NCBI RefSeq assembly: GCF_902506145.1
Contig: NZ_LR733520.1
Span: 1,150,640 to 1,214,639, forward strand
Length of the DNA: 64,000 nucleotides
Direction of reading: 5' to 3'
Origin: Burkholderia sp. 8Y
GTDB lineage: Bacteria > Pseudomonadota > Gammaproteobacteria > Burkholderiales > Burkholderiaceae
The notes beneath the pieces are model-generated. The model had not been told where the DNA came from, did not search any database, and saw only the letters and a list, made by a program, of their open reading frames with translations. The number at the start of each line of letters is the position of its first letter. Within the stretch, counting starts at the first letter, position 1. Below are positions 54,337 to 62,893 of the stretch, piece after piece. The translations under genes were made by a program, and so were the position numbers.

Positions 54337-54862
54337 GAGCGGCTCGCAGACAGTAAGGCGATTGCAAACATCGCATGCGCGGTCCCGGCGCGGGGCCGCG
54401 TCACTTCGTTACCGCAGGTCGTTCGCCGGTGAAAAAGCCCGGCAATGCGCGTATCCATCATATCGGTTCGCGGGGCCGCTGTGCGTGCTGGCTGACCCGC
54501 ATCGCCGCCGGATCCCGCGTCTGCGACCAGCGTATGAGCGTGCCCGAAAAAGGACGTCGGATCAACGGCTTGCCTATTTTCTGGTTGTCCACAAGGCTCT
54601 CAACACTTTCTGTGGGTAAGCGCACGGTGCCCGAGGCGGGCGATGCGCGCGTCGCGGCGGCATTTGCTTACAAAAAATGCTTGAGCGTTGTGTAGCGGCT
54701 CGCCCGAATTCTTTAAAATGTGCCGTTACCCTTCGGTCGGACCGGCTAGCGCATTCGCTCGCCGGTCTTTGCCGCGCCTGCGTCCTTCCGCGCGCGCTTT
54801 CATCCGCTTGTAGCGATACGCCGCGCCGTGCGCGCTGCAAAGCGCGCCGAACCATCCCAGTC
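54337..54862. other. Divergent region upstream of the PBP1A gene
   Basis: This 526-base gap has no convincing gene. Short frames cross it on both strands but look like shadows. It contains AT-richer patches near 54560-54680 and 54700-54720 (TTTAAAAT) that may hold promoters. No -35/-10 pair at normal spacing was found. Confidence 0.45.
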
Positions 54863-57424
54863 ATGCCTATTATCAAACGCCCCGACTCTTCGAATTCATC
54901 GCGACACGATCGCGAGCCCCGCTGGAACGACTCACGTAACGACTCGGGCGCAGGCCGCGACGGCGGCGGCAATGGCCGCAACGGTGGCAATGGCCGTAAT
55001 GGACGCAACGGCCGTAACGACGGCGAGAATCGCGGCGGGCGCAATGGCGGCCGTTCGGTGTTCGCGCGCATCGCGCTGTGGTTCGCGGGTCTCGCGGCGG
55101 TGGCGGCGGTGGTCGGCGCGCTCATCGTGGGCTATGCGCTCGTCGTGATGGAGCCGAACCTGCCATCGCTCAATGCGCTCATCGACTATCGGCCGAAGGT
55201 GCCGCTGCGCGTCTACACGGCGGATCACGTGCTGATCGGCGAATTCGGCGAAGAGCGGCGCAGCCTCGTGCGCTTCCAGGACATTCCGGACCAGATGAAA
55301 AAAGCGGTCCTCGCGATCGAGGACTACCGTTTCTACGATCACGGCGGCGTCGATTTCGTCGGCATCCTGCGCGCGGGCGTGACCGACCTGATGCACGGCG
55401 GCGCATCGCAGGGCGCAAGCACGATCACGATGCAGGTCGCGCGCAACTTCTTCCTCTCCAGCGAGAAGACGTACACGCGCAAGGTCTACGAAATGCTGCT
55501 TGCGTACAAGATCGAGCGCGCGCTCACGAAAGACCAGATTCTCGAGCTGTACATGAACCAGATTTATCTCGGCGAGCGCGCGTACGGTTTTTCCGCCGCC
55601 GCGCGCGTCTACTTCGGCAAGGATCTGAAGGACATCACGCTCGCCGAAGCCGCGATGCTGGCGGGCTTACCCAAGGCGCCGTCCGCGTATAACCCGGTCG
55701 TCAATCCGAAACGCGCGAAGGTGCGCCAGCAGTACATTCTGAAGCGCATGCTGGACCTGAACTTCATCACGCGCGAACAGTACGACCAGGCCGTCGCCGA
55801 GGACATCCACACGAAGTCATCCGGCACCGAGTACGGCGTGCATGCGGAATACGTCGCGGAAATGGTGCGGCAGATGATGTACGCGCAGTACAAGGAAGAG
55901 ACCTACACGCGCGGCCTGACAGTCACGACGACCATCGATTCCGCCGATCAGGACGCCGCCTACCGCGCCGTGCGCAAGGGCGTGATGGACTACGAGCGGC
56001 GCCACGGCTATCGCGGGCCCGAGGGCAACATCGCGCTGCCGCCGGCGGCCGATGACCGCGCCGAAGCCATCGAAGATGCGCTCGTCGATCATCCGGACAA
56101 TGGCGATCTCGTCGCGGCGGTGGTCACGGCGGCAAGCCCGAAGCAGGTGAGCGCGCAATTCGTCGGCGGCGATACGGCGACGATCTCGGGCGAAGGCTTG
56201 CGCTTCGTGGCGGCGGCGCTGCGCAGCAATGCGTCGAAGGCACTCGCGATCAGGCCGGGCTCGATCATCCGGCTGACGAAGGACGCCAAGGACAACTGGC
56301 AGATCACGCAGTTGCCGCAGGTCGAAGGCGCGCTCGTCTCGATGGTGCCGCAAGATGGTGCGATTCGCGCGCTCATCGGCGGCTTCGACTTCAACAAGAA
56401 CAAGTTCAATCACGTCACGCAGGCGTGGCGGCAGCCGGGTTCGAGCTTCAAGCCGTTCATCTACTCGGCGGCGCTCGACAAGGGTCTCGGGCCGGCGACC
56501 ATCATCAACGATGCGCCGCTGTACTTCCCGGCACCCGCAGGCGGCGAACCGTGGGAGCCGAAGGACGACGATCAGCCCGACGGCCCGATGTCGATGCGCG
56601 CCGGCTTGCAGAAGTCGAAGAACCTGGTGTCGATCCGCATCCTGTCGTATATCGGCACCGGCTACGCGCAGGACTTCGTCACGCAAAAATTCGGCTTCGA
56701 TAAGGACAAGACGCCGCCGTATCTGCCGCTCGCGCTCGGCGCCGGGCTCGTCACGCCGCTGCAATTGAGCGGCGCGTATTCGGTCTTCGCGAACGGCGGC
56801 TATCGCATCAATCCGTATCTGATCGCGCAAGTCGCGGATGCGCGCGGCACCGTGATCTCGCGCGCCGATCCGCTGACCGCGGGCGCGAATGCCCCGCAAA
56901 CGCTCGAACCGCGTAACGCGTTCGTGATGAACAGCCTGTTGCATACGGTCGCGACTTCGGGCACGGGCTCGGGCACGAACGTGCTCAAGCGCAACGACTT
57001 GCAGGGCAAGACCGGCACGACCAACGACGCGAAGGACGGTTGGTTCGCGGGGTACCAGCATCAGCTCGTCGCGGTGGCGTGGATGGGCTACGACCAGCCG
57101 AAGTCGCTCGGCACGAAGGAGTTCGGCGCACAGCTCGCGTTGCCGATCTGGGTCGAGTACATGGGGCGCGCGCTGCGCGGCATCCCGCAACAACAGATGC
57201 CGATGCCCGATGGCGTGACGACCATCGACGGCGAACTCTTCTATGCGGACCGCACGCCGGGCGCGGGCTTCGTCGCGAGCATCGGTCTCGACAATACGAA
57301 TCCGATGGCGGGCGATTCGACGACCGCCGGCGGCGTCGGTCCGGCCGGCATGCAGGCGCCGCCGGTGCCGCAAGTCACGACCGACGAGCGCAAGCAGATC
57401 ATGGACATGTTCAACCGGCCTTGA
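54863..57424 (+). CDS. mrcA: Class A penicillin-binding protein 1A (MrcA-like)
   Basis: This bifunctional peptidoglycan synthase has glycosyltransferase (GT51) and transpeptidase domains. A cytoplasmic tail (residues 1-66) is unusually rich in Gly, Asn, Arg and Asp (NGRNGGNGRNGRNGRN). TM helix at about 68-90. GT51 catalytic Glu153 is in LAIEDYRFYDHGG, and other blocks are GASTITMQVARN and ARVYFGKDLKDITLAEAA. An OB-like insertion typical of PBP1A lies at about 400-490. In the transpeptidase domain, Ser527 and Lys530 form GSSFKPF, SKN is in LQKSKNLVS, and Lys716 is in GKTGTTND. Length is 853 residues. A strong terminator follows. Confidence 0.94.
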   Translation: MPIIKRPDSSNSSRHDREPRWNDSRNDSGAGRDGGGNGRNGGNGRNGRNGRNDGENRGGRNGGRSVFARIALWFAGLAAVAAVVGALIVGYALVVMEPNLPSLNALIDYRPKVPLRVYTADHVLIGEFGEERRSLVRFQDIPDQMKKAVLAIEDYRFYDHGGVDFVGILRAGVTDLMHGGASQGASTITMQVARNFFLSSEKTYTRKVYEMLLAYKIERALTKDQILELYMNQIYLGERAYGFSAAARVYFGKDLKDITLAEAAMLAGLPKAPSAYNPVVNPKRAKVRQQYILKRMLDLNFITREQYDQAVAEDIHTKSSGTEYGVHAEYVAEMVRQMMYAQYKEETYTRGLTVTTTIDSADQDAAYRAVRKGVMDYERRHGYRGPEGNIALPPAADDRAEAIEDALVDHPDNGDLVAAVVTAASPKQVSAQFVGGDTATISGEGLRFVAAALRSNASKALAIRPGSIIRLTKDAKDNWQITQLPQVEGALVSMVPQDGAIRALIGGFDFNKNKFNHVTQAWRQPGSSFKPFIYSAALDKGLGPATIINDAPLYFPAPAGGEPWEPKDDDQPDGPMSMRAGLQKSKNLVSIRILSYIGTGYAQDFVTQKFGFDKDKTPPYLPLALGAGLVTPLQLSGAYSVFANGGYRINPYLIAQVADARGTVISRADPLTAGANAPQTLEPRNAFVMNSLLHTVATSGTGSGTNVLKRNDLQGKTGTTNDAKDGWFAGYQHQLVAVAWMGYDQPKSLGTKEFGAQLALPIWVEYMGRALRGIPQQQMPMPDGVTTIDGELFYADRTPGAGFVASIGLDNTNPMAGDSTTAGGVGPAGMQAPPVPQVTTDERKQIMDMFNRP

Positions 57425-57448
57425 CCGGGCTTCGGCTCGGCTTCATGA

Positions 57449-57480
57449 AAAAAAACGCGCCGTGGCTGGCGCGTTTTTTT
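57449..57480. terminator. Bidirectional terminator after the PBP1A gene
   Basis: A 13-base-pair stem (AAAAAAACGCGCC with GGCGCGTTTTTTT) with loop GTGGCT carries A and T runs on both sides. It lies between the convergent PBP1A and PCu(A)C genes. Confidence 0.92.
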
Positions 57481-57498
57481 ATTTCCGCTCTGTGACGA

Positions 57499-57948
57499 CT
57501 ACTTCCCGACCGTCGCGGCCGACTTCACGGCGCAGTCGACGTTGAGCGTGCTCTTGTCGGCGAAGGTGAGGGTAAGCGGAATCGTCGAGCCGATCTTGAG
57601 CGGCTTGGCCGGCTCTTCCATCATCAGGTGATAACCCTTCGGCGCGAATTGCAGCGCGCCGTGCGCGGGGACGTCGACGGTATCGACGGGCGCCATCGTG
57701 GCCGTGCCGCCCTTGTTCTCCGACTTGTGCATCATCGTCATGCCGAACGCGGGGCTGTTCGCCGCGGTGAGCGTCGCGGGCGTGTCGCCGTTGTTCGAGA
57801 CGACGAAGTAGCCCGACGACGGCAGGCTCGGCGGCATCGCGCGGACCCAGCAATCATGCGCTTCGAGCGCCGCCGCGTGCGCGGCGCTGACCAAGGTGGC
57901 GAACGACGCGCAAGCGAGCGCGCCCGAGAGAAGTGTGTTTTTTTTCAT
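57499..57948 (-). CDS. Periplasmic copper chaperone PCu(A)C
   Basis: This 149-residue periplasmic Cu(I)-binding protein probably delivers copper to the CuA site of cytochrome oxidase. It has a signal peptide ([20 protein letters not shown], cleavage near AHA). The DUF461 core includes [20 protein letters not shown]. The Met/His copper ligand pattern is in FGMTMMHKS and ATMAPVD, followed by GYHLMMEEP. It is the last of three minus-strand genes, after copC. Confidence 0.9.
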   Translation of the reverse strand: MKKNTLLSGALACASFATLVSAAHAAALEAHDCWVRAMPPSLPSSGYFVVSNNGDTPATLTAANSPAFGMTMMHKSENKGGTATMAPVDTVDVPAHGALQFAPKGYHLMMEEPAKPLKIGSTIPLTLTFADKSTLNVDCAVKSAATVGK

Positions 57949-57955
57949 AGCGGCC

Positions 57956-58318
57956 TCACTTGACCGTAAAGTTGTAGTGACCTTGCGTGCGATGACCGTC
58001 GGCTGCGACCGCCGTCCACTGCACCGTATAGACGCCCGGCGCGAGATTGCCGAGGGCGACGCTCATGTGCTTCTTGTCGTTGGCATCGACGGCCGATTTC
58101 TCGGTGTTGACCTGCGTGCCGTGCGCGTTCGTGACGAGCATCGAACTGAAAGTCGGCTCCAGCCGTTCGCCGAACTCGATGGAGACTTCGTGCGGCGCGC
58201 TGACTGTCGCGCCGGGGCCGGGCTGCTGAAGCTTCGGCAGCGCGTGAGCGAGCGCGAGTGGTGCGGCGGCGGCGAGCGCGAACGCGAGCGCGCCGCGCAA
58301 CGCGGATCTAAACGTCAT
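57956..58318 (-). CDS. copC: Copper resistance protein CopC
   Basis: CopC is a small periplasmic cupredoxin-like copper carrier. The 120 residues have a signal peptide ending ALA, leaving the copper-ligand histidine at the mature N-terminus ([12 protein letters not shown]). They also have [19 protein letters not shown] and the C-terminal [13 protein letters not shown] block with the second histidine ligand. The start at 58316-58318 gives a normal signal peptide. It lies seven bases before the PCu(A)C gene. No copD is in the window. Confidence 0.92.
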   Translation of the reverse strand: MTFRSALRGALAFALAAAAPLALAHALPKLQQPGPGATVSAPHEVSIEFGERLEPTFSSMLVTNAHGTQVNTEKSAVDANDKKHMSVALGNLAPGVYTVQWTAVAADGHRTQGHYNFTVK

Positions 58319-58399
58319 GGTGTGTCCCGTCGAAAGCATGATGTCGCGACGCTGGCTCGCCTTCGGATGTGGCGCGCAGGCGTGCGGGTGATGTGCGAA

Positions 58400-58786
58400 T
58401 CAGCCGAAGGCGGGCGGTGCGCGCGGCTGGGCGTCCGCGAACCGCCGATGATAGGGCCCGCCGATGGCGCGGGCCGCGGCGAACAATGCGCGCGGCAAGC
58501 TCGCCAATGGAGTCGTGCGAGGGAACGTCGGGGGCGCCGGTGCGTGCGCGACGAGGTCGCAATATCCGCAGGCGTCGAGATGGCTGACGGCGGTGTGGCC
58601 GGCATGGCGCACCGCGTCGCCGTCCTGCGTATCTGTGCCCGATGCGCAGATAGAAGCGAGCAGGGCGTCGAAGCGTTCGGCTTTGAGCATCTGCGATGCA
58701 ATGGGCGCGAGCGAGAGAAGCAGCATCGCGCACACCGCCGCCATGCCGCCGATCTTTCCCGTGATGCCGCGCCGCAAGAGATGCAT
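58400..58786 (-). CDS. DUF2946 family protein
   Basis: This 128-residue protein of the DUF2946 family is commonly found next to copper and haem-copper oxidase accessory genes. It has an N-terminal hydrophobic segment (IGGMAAVCAMLLLSLAPIAS) and the family motif HLDACGYCDLVAHAP, with paired cysteines and histidines that could bind metal. The function is unknown; membership of the same unit as copC supports a link to copper. It is first in the minus-strand unit of three. Confidence 0.82.
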   Translation of the reverse strand: MHLLRRGITGKIGGMAAVCAMLLLSLAPIASQMLKAERFDALLASICASGTDTQDGDAVRHAGHTAVSHLDACGYCDLVAHAPAPPTFPRTTPLASLPRALFAAARAIGGPYHRRFADAQPRAPPAFG

Positions 58787-58932
58787 GCCGTGTGTCGAAC
58801 CCGATGACCGATACGCTGAGCGGACGATTATGCCATGCGCTAAAGCGCGGCCTTCGTGATGTGCGTCATCAACGAAGAGTCGAATCGACGCAGTGCGATG
58901 CGCTCTTATCTTGCGTTGATTGAAATCGGCGA

Positions 58933-58961
58933 TTGCTTTTCCATAAGCAATGCCCTATAAT
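58933..58961 (+). promoter_or_regulatory. Promoter of the initiator tRNA gene
   Basis: TTGCTT (58933-58938) and a perfect TATAAT (58956-58961) are separated by 17 bases, 15 bases before the tRNA 5' end. The -35 forms the left arm of an inverted repeat TTGCTT-N6-AAGCAA (58933-58950). Confidence 0.8.
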
Positions 58962-58976
58962 CTTTTCTTCGACGGA

Positions 58977-59053
<77 letters not shown>

Positions 59054-59058
59054 CATTC

Positions 59059-59101
59059 AAGGGGTTACAGTGCTTCGGCCTGTAACCCCTTTCTGTTTTT
59101 T
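59059..59101 (+). terminator. Terminator of the initiator tRNA gene
   Basis: AAGGGGTTACAG and CTGTAACCCCTT form a 12-base-pair stem with loop TGCTTCGGC, followed by TTCTGTTTTTT. It begins six bases after the CCA end. Confidence 0.92.
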
Positions 59102-59261
59102 CAGCCGTCACTAGAACAAAGCGAAGATCCGTTTGGTTCTACGAACGTCAGTATTCCTACCGAAGCGGCTACCGCCGGCCACGCGCAAACGCGCACCCCA
59201 CAAGCCCGTGTCAAAATCACACATCCACATCAGACACAACGCTAACCAAGAGGCGTCGCCC

Positions 59262-59759
59262 ATGGACATCCCGCACGACTTGCAAACCATCGCGCATCAG
59301 GAAAAAACCCTCGTCTTTCCGCAGTTTCACGCCGAGCAGGCGTGGCAGCTCGGCACGCAGTTGCGGGAGATGGCGCTTGCGCGGGATGCAGCAGTTGTCA
59401 TCGATGTGCGCACGTTCGGGCAGCGGCTTTTCTTTGCCGCGCTCGATGGCGCGACGCCCGACAACGCCCGCTGGGCCGAGCGCAAATCGAAGACGGTCGA
59501 GCATTTTCGTCGCAGCTCCTATGCCATCGGGTTGACGCTGCAACAGGCGGGCACCACGCTCGCGGACAAGTTCGGCCTCGATCCCGCGCAGTACGCGGCG
59601 CACGGCGGCGGATTTCCGATCCGCGTGGCGAGCGCGGGTGTCATCGGCTCGGTGACCGTGTCGGGGCTGCCGCAGCGCAGCGATCATCAGATGGTCGTCG
59701 AAGCGGTGTGCGCCGTGCTCGGTGAGAGCTTTGCCGCGCTGTCGCTGGGTCGCAGCTAG
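59262..59759 (+). CDS. UPF0303 / GlcG-HbpS-like protein
   Basis: This 165-residue protein of the UPF0303 group has the GlcG/HbpS-type (DUF336) fold. Visible blocks are [56 protein letters not shown] and the glycine-rich [20 protein letters not shown] typical of the fold. Some DUF336 proteins bind haem or corrinoids; the role here is unknown. The ATG at 59262 has AAGAGG about nine bases upstream; longer in-frame starts run back toward the tRNA terminator and are not supported. Confidence 0.85.
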   Translation: MDIPHDLQTIAHQEKTLVFPQFHAEQAWQLGTQLREMALARDAAVVIDVRTFGQRLFFAALDGATPDNARWAERKSKTVEHFRRSSYAIGLTLQQAGTTLADKFGLDPAQYAAHGGGFPIRVASAGVIGSVTVSGLPQRSDHQMVVEAVCAVLGESFAALSLGRS

Positions 59760-60007
59760 GGGTTAAGCAACGCTGCGTCCCAGAGGTCATGCCCGCCATC
59801 GGCACGTCCAAAGCGTCATCGCGATGGCTTCACGCGCGTGCTGACCGGGCCAGTCGTGGCGGATGCGGCGTTTCGCTCCACCTCTCGACGTCGACGCTGC
59901 TCGCGCCGCCGGTGGATATCGCGCAGGATGGCGAGCGCATGCGGCTTCTCGCGCCCGCGCTCAAACGGATACCGCATGGTCAAAGGCTCGCGCAAAGCCA
60001 AAGCCCT
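59760..60007. other. Intergenic region with no recognised feature
   Basis: This 248-base gap lies between convergent genes. It holds no clear hairpin with a U tract and no convincing gene. Confidence 0.4.
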
Positions 60008-60376
60008 CTACTTACACCGAACGATCATCGACCGGTTTTTCACGTTCGCCGAGATCACATTGGTGATCCCGCCGCCCGTCGGTCCACCTTCCTCGTTGTC
60101 CTTCGAGACGATGTCGTAGCCCGTCGCGCCGCACGCCTTGCCCGCGAGCACATAGCAGCTCGCCCAGCTCGAACCGGCGTCGGCGCCGCTGCAATTGACG
60201 GCATAGCCCGTCTGGCCATCCGGCAAATTGATGAGCGACGCCTCATTTGACGACGCGCACGCGCCCAGGCTCGCCATCACGAGCACGGCCGCGCCGAGAG
60301 CGGCCGCGCGCAACGCATTCGGCATCGCGCTTGCGCGCGTCGAGAGCCGGCGCATCGGCCGATCGTTTCGATTCAT
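60008..60376 (-). CDS. Putative small lipoprotein
   Basis: This 122-residue protein has a lipoprotein signal: a charged start (MNRNDRPMRRLSTRASAMPN), a hydrophobic core (ALRAAALGAAVLVM) and a lipobox ASLGAC before CASSNEASL. The mature part (NCSGADAGSSWASCYVLAGK and ACGATGYDIVSKDNEEG) has several cysteines that may form disulphides. It resembles small Burkholderia lipoproteins of unknown function. The start has GAGGG just upstream on the minus strand. The reading frame extends much further 5' but without support. Confidence 0.72.
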   Translation of the reverse strand: MNRNDRPMRRLSTRASAMPNALRAAALGAAVLVMASLGACASSNEASLINLPDGQTGYAVNCSGADAGSSWASCYVLAGKACGATGYDIVSKDNEEGGPTGGGITNVISANVKNRSMIVRCK

Positions 60377-60672
60377 CTTTCCCTCGTTGAAGCAGATTGG
60401 GTGACACAGGACGCCGGCAGAATCCAACGATCTGCCGCCGTATTTTTGGGATGAGCATTGTCCCATACGGCGCCTGCGCCACGCGAGAACGCGCCGCCGC
60501 GCGAGGCAGCGCGGGCGCAAGCCTTGCGAAGAGTGTGTCGAGAACTCGCGCCCCGCATTCCCGTCATAAGGCCGTGAACTATTTGCCGGGTCACGCGCCT
60601 TAATGCTGAGGCATCGGTTGGATTTGCCGTCGAGCGCACGCGCCAGCCAGAACACATACGGAGGCAACAACA

Positions 60673-60945
60673 ATGGTCGAAAGAGTGACGGGCCCGTATC
60701 GAGGGTATTACATCAGCGCGTCGGCGCGGCTCGGTTCCACGCATGACGAGAAGGACGGTCACGCCGGCACGCCCATTTACGTCGGTTCGGTGAGTTTCGC
60801 CCAGAACGGCCCGGACGCGCCGCGCCACTTCGAGGCGCTCGTCGATCTCGGACCCGAGCGGCGTTTCGCCAGCGAAGACGAGGCGCTCGCGCACGTCGAA
60901 CAAGCGGCGCGCGACTACATCGACCGATTGCTGCAACCGACATGA
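60673..60945 (+). CDS. Hypothetical protein, 90 residues
   Basis: This small soluble protein has no family I recognise. It starts MVERVTGPYRGYYISASARL and has a strand-rich first half (TPIYVGSVSFAQNG; HFEALVDLGPERRF). A C-terminal helix follows (DEALAHVEQAARDYIDRLL). A strong ribosome-binding site (GGAGG, about eight bases before the ATG) supports translation. Its stop overlaps the next start by four bases (ATGA at 60942), so the two probably form a unit. Confidence 0.7.
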   Translation: MVERVTGPYRGYYISASARLGSTHDEKDGHAGTPIYVGSVSFAQNGPDAPRHFEALVDLGPERRFASEDEALAHVEQAARDYIDRLLQPT

Positions 60946-61298
60946 TGCGTCCGATCCATCTGCGCCACGCGGTGCTCTACGATATCGCGAACTGTCTCGT
61001 CGACCTGTTTCCGAACGGCGCGGACATCATCGAGATCGGAGCCGACGTCACGCCTGCGCTCTTCGTGAGCTGGCGCACGGGCGGGGTGGCGAATCACGCG
61101 GGCAATATCGGCTGGGGCGTGCATTACCGCTTCGACGCGCGGGTGCTGCGCGACTATCCGCATCTGTCCGATGACGCCCGGCTGCGCGTCTGCGAGCGCG
61201 TGCGGGACATGACCCGTTCGCTCGTCTTCAATTACGCGGACCCGCTCGCAAGCTCGCTGCTCGTCGTCGATGTGAACGACGACGTGCTGGACGCCTGA
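60942..61298 (+). CDS. Hypothetical protein, 118 residues
   Basis: Translationally coupled to the preceding gene, this soluble protein has no family I recognise. It begins MMRPIHLRHAVLYDIANCLV and continues with a conserved-looking alpha/beta pattern (NGADIIEIGADVTPALFVSW; HAGNIGWGVHYRFDARVLRD). It ends in an acidic segment (LLVVDVNDDVLDA). It has no membrane helix or signal peptide. The paired arrangement suggests the two act together, but the role is unknown. Confidence 0.68.
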   Translation: MMRPIHLRHAVLYDIANCLVDLFPNGADIIEIGADVTPALFVSWRTGGVANHAGNIGWGVHYRFDARVLRDYPHLSDDARLRVCERVRDMTRSLVFNYADPLASSLLVVDVNDDVLDA

Positions 61299-61494
61299 AC
61301 TCGCCTGCGCGCCGCGCCGCTGGACCGCGCTGCGCGAGCGCGAGTACCATAGTCCGCGAATCGATTCTTGCGCACGGCAGCGGAACGACAACCAAACGGC
61401 AGGGAAACGGCGCTTTGCGTACGCCGGCGAGTGCCTGAACCTCATCGCGTGCGGGGCCTTGCGCCGCCCGCCGCGCCCGATCCACGAGAGTCTC

Positions 61495-61782
61495 ATGAAC
61501 ATTCGTTTTCTTTCCGACGCGCCCGATTACCGCGACTCCAATCTCACGATCGAATTCGCCGCGCTGGTCGATGGCCGGCGCGTGCCGTGCGCGATTTCGG
61601 TCGAGGCGCTCGAAGACCACTTCGGCGCGAAAACGTGCGACAGCACGGGCTGGATCGACGCATTCGATGCAGGTCGCGCGCGCATTGAAGCGGTGGCGCG
61701 TGAACATCTGCAAGTCACGAACGGCATGCCGGTGCTGCTGAAGAGCGGTCATTTTCCCCCCGGGCGCGTGATCGCCGCGTGA
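61495..61782 (+). CDS. DUF1488-like small protein
   Basis: This 95-residue protein resembles DUF1488 (about 85 residues, unknown function). It starts MNIRFLSDAPDYRDSNLTIE and has FAALVDGRRVPCAISVEALE and DHFGA blocks typical of that family, then a helical end. An in-frame ATG at 61459 would add 12 residues. The short intergenic spaces on both sides give it its own transcription unit by layout. Confidence 0.68.
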   Translation: MNIRFLSDAPDYRDSNLTIEFAALVDGRRVPCAISVEALEDHFGAKTCDSTGWIDAFDAGRARIEAVAREHLQVTNGMPVLLKSGHFPPGRVIAA

Positions 61783-61975
61783 GGCGCTGATCCGCGCGAC
61801 GCGTGAGCCGGCCGCCACACCCGCGAATTACCGCCGGCCAACGCTTTCGCGCGGCGCATCAACGGAGTAACATCGCGTCAATGTGCCGCATGCGATGCGA
61901 TTCGCGCGGCACGTAACTTGCTCCGAGGCATTCGCTTCACGAGAGCAGCCATTATAAAAATCGCGCGGGGTCGTC

Positions 61976-62179
61976 ATGCTTCTTTCTTTCCTGCACTCGC
62001 TCGTCGAGTCCAATGCACTTTGGCTCATCTGGGCGGCAGTCGGTGTCCTGATTCTCGGTTTCTGCATCGTGTTCGCGTCGGTCGTGTTCGCGTCGGTCGT
62101 GCTCGGCGATTCGGACGAGCCGCTCTATCGCGCGGCATCCGCATCGCGCCGCGACGACGACGGCCAGATGATGGTCTAA
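61976..62179 (+). CDS. Small single-span membrane protein
   Basis: This 67-residue protein has one long hydrophobic segment (NALWLIWAAVGVLILGFCIV followed by FASVVFASVVLG) and a charged C-terminal tail (EPLYRAASASRRDDDGQMM). Part of the membrane segment is encoded by a 15-base direct duplication (62069-62083 and 62084-62098, VFASV twice). No family recognised. No good Shine-Dalgarno is visible; GCGGGG precedes the ATG. Confidence 0.55.
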   Translation: MLLSFLHSLVESNALWLIWAAVGVLILGFCIVFASVVFASVVLGDSDEPLYRAASASRRDDDGQMMV

Positions 62180-62245
62180 CGGGCGCGGGTGCAGAGACTC
62201 ACGACCGTCACGCCACCGTCACTTCCACCGCGAATCCACAAAGGC

Positions 62246-62854
62246 ATGAGTCTCGACGACGCACGCGCGCGCCAGTTACGGCAGCAGAAGCAGCAGCAGC
62301 GCAACGCGCTTCGTGAGCGCATACTCGACGTTTCGCGCGGCATCGTCAAAAGCGAAGGGCTCGCGTCGCTCTCCATGCGCAGGCTCGCGGAGGCGATCGA
62401 CTACTCGCCCGCGGCCTTGTATCTGCATTTCCGAAGCCGAGGCGAGATTGCCCGGGCGTTACGCGATGAAGGGTACGCGCAACTGCGCGCGGCTTTCGCG
62501 CCTCACGCGGGCACCACGGACGCCGCCGCGCGTCTGAAAGCGATGGCGCGCGCCTACGTGGACTTCGGGCTCGCGGAGCCGCAAACGTATCGCCTGATGT
62601 TCATGGACGGCTCGCAAACGACCGATGACAACGCCGCGATGCTCGCGCTGATCGCGGACGCGTTCGTCGAAATGCGCGCGGCGAACCGGCTTGTCAGGCT
62701 GCCGTCCAGCGCAGCGCCCGCCGCATGCGCGCGGGCTTTCTGGGCCAACCTGCACGGCATCACCGCGCTACAATTGAACGGCGCGGCGAGCGCCGGCGTC
62801 GCGGCGGCAGAGCTTGTCGAATTGTCGCTCGATGCGTGGCTCGCCGCCTGCTGA
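62246..62854 (+). CDS. TetR/AcrR family transcriptional regulator
   Basis: This 202-residue repressor-type protein has an N-terminal TetR helix-turn-helix (about residues 20-68: RERILDVSRGIVKSEGLASL, SMRRLAEAIDYSPAALYLHF) and a C-terminal TetR_C-like ligand domain (YVDFGLAEPQTYRLMFMDGS). A GTG at 62189 would add 19 residues. It lies 39 bases upstream of the acyl-CoA hydrolase gene on the same strand, which it may control together with fatty-acid or branched-chain amino-acid catabolism (inference). Confidence 0.87.
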   Translation: MSLDDARARQLRQQKQQQRNALRERILDVSRGIVKSEGLASLSMRRLAEAIDYSPAALYLHFRSRGEIARALRDEGYAQLRAAFAPHAGTTDAAARLKAMARAYVDFGLAEPQTYRLMFMDGSQTTDDNAAMLALIADAFVEMRAANRLVRLPSSAAPAACARAFWANLHGITALQLNGAASAGVAAAELVELSLDAWLAAC

Positions 62855-62893
62855 GTGAAGTGACCGTACGGACCGTTTCGACCTCACGACACG

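Noticed and set aside
59789-60250. Plus-strand frame opposite the small lipoprotein gene
   Set aside because: The minus-strand frame has a clear lipobox signal and ribosome-binding site, while this frame is Arg-rich with none.
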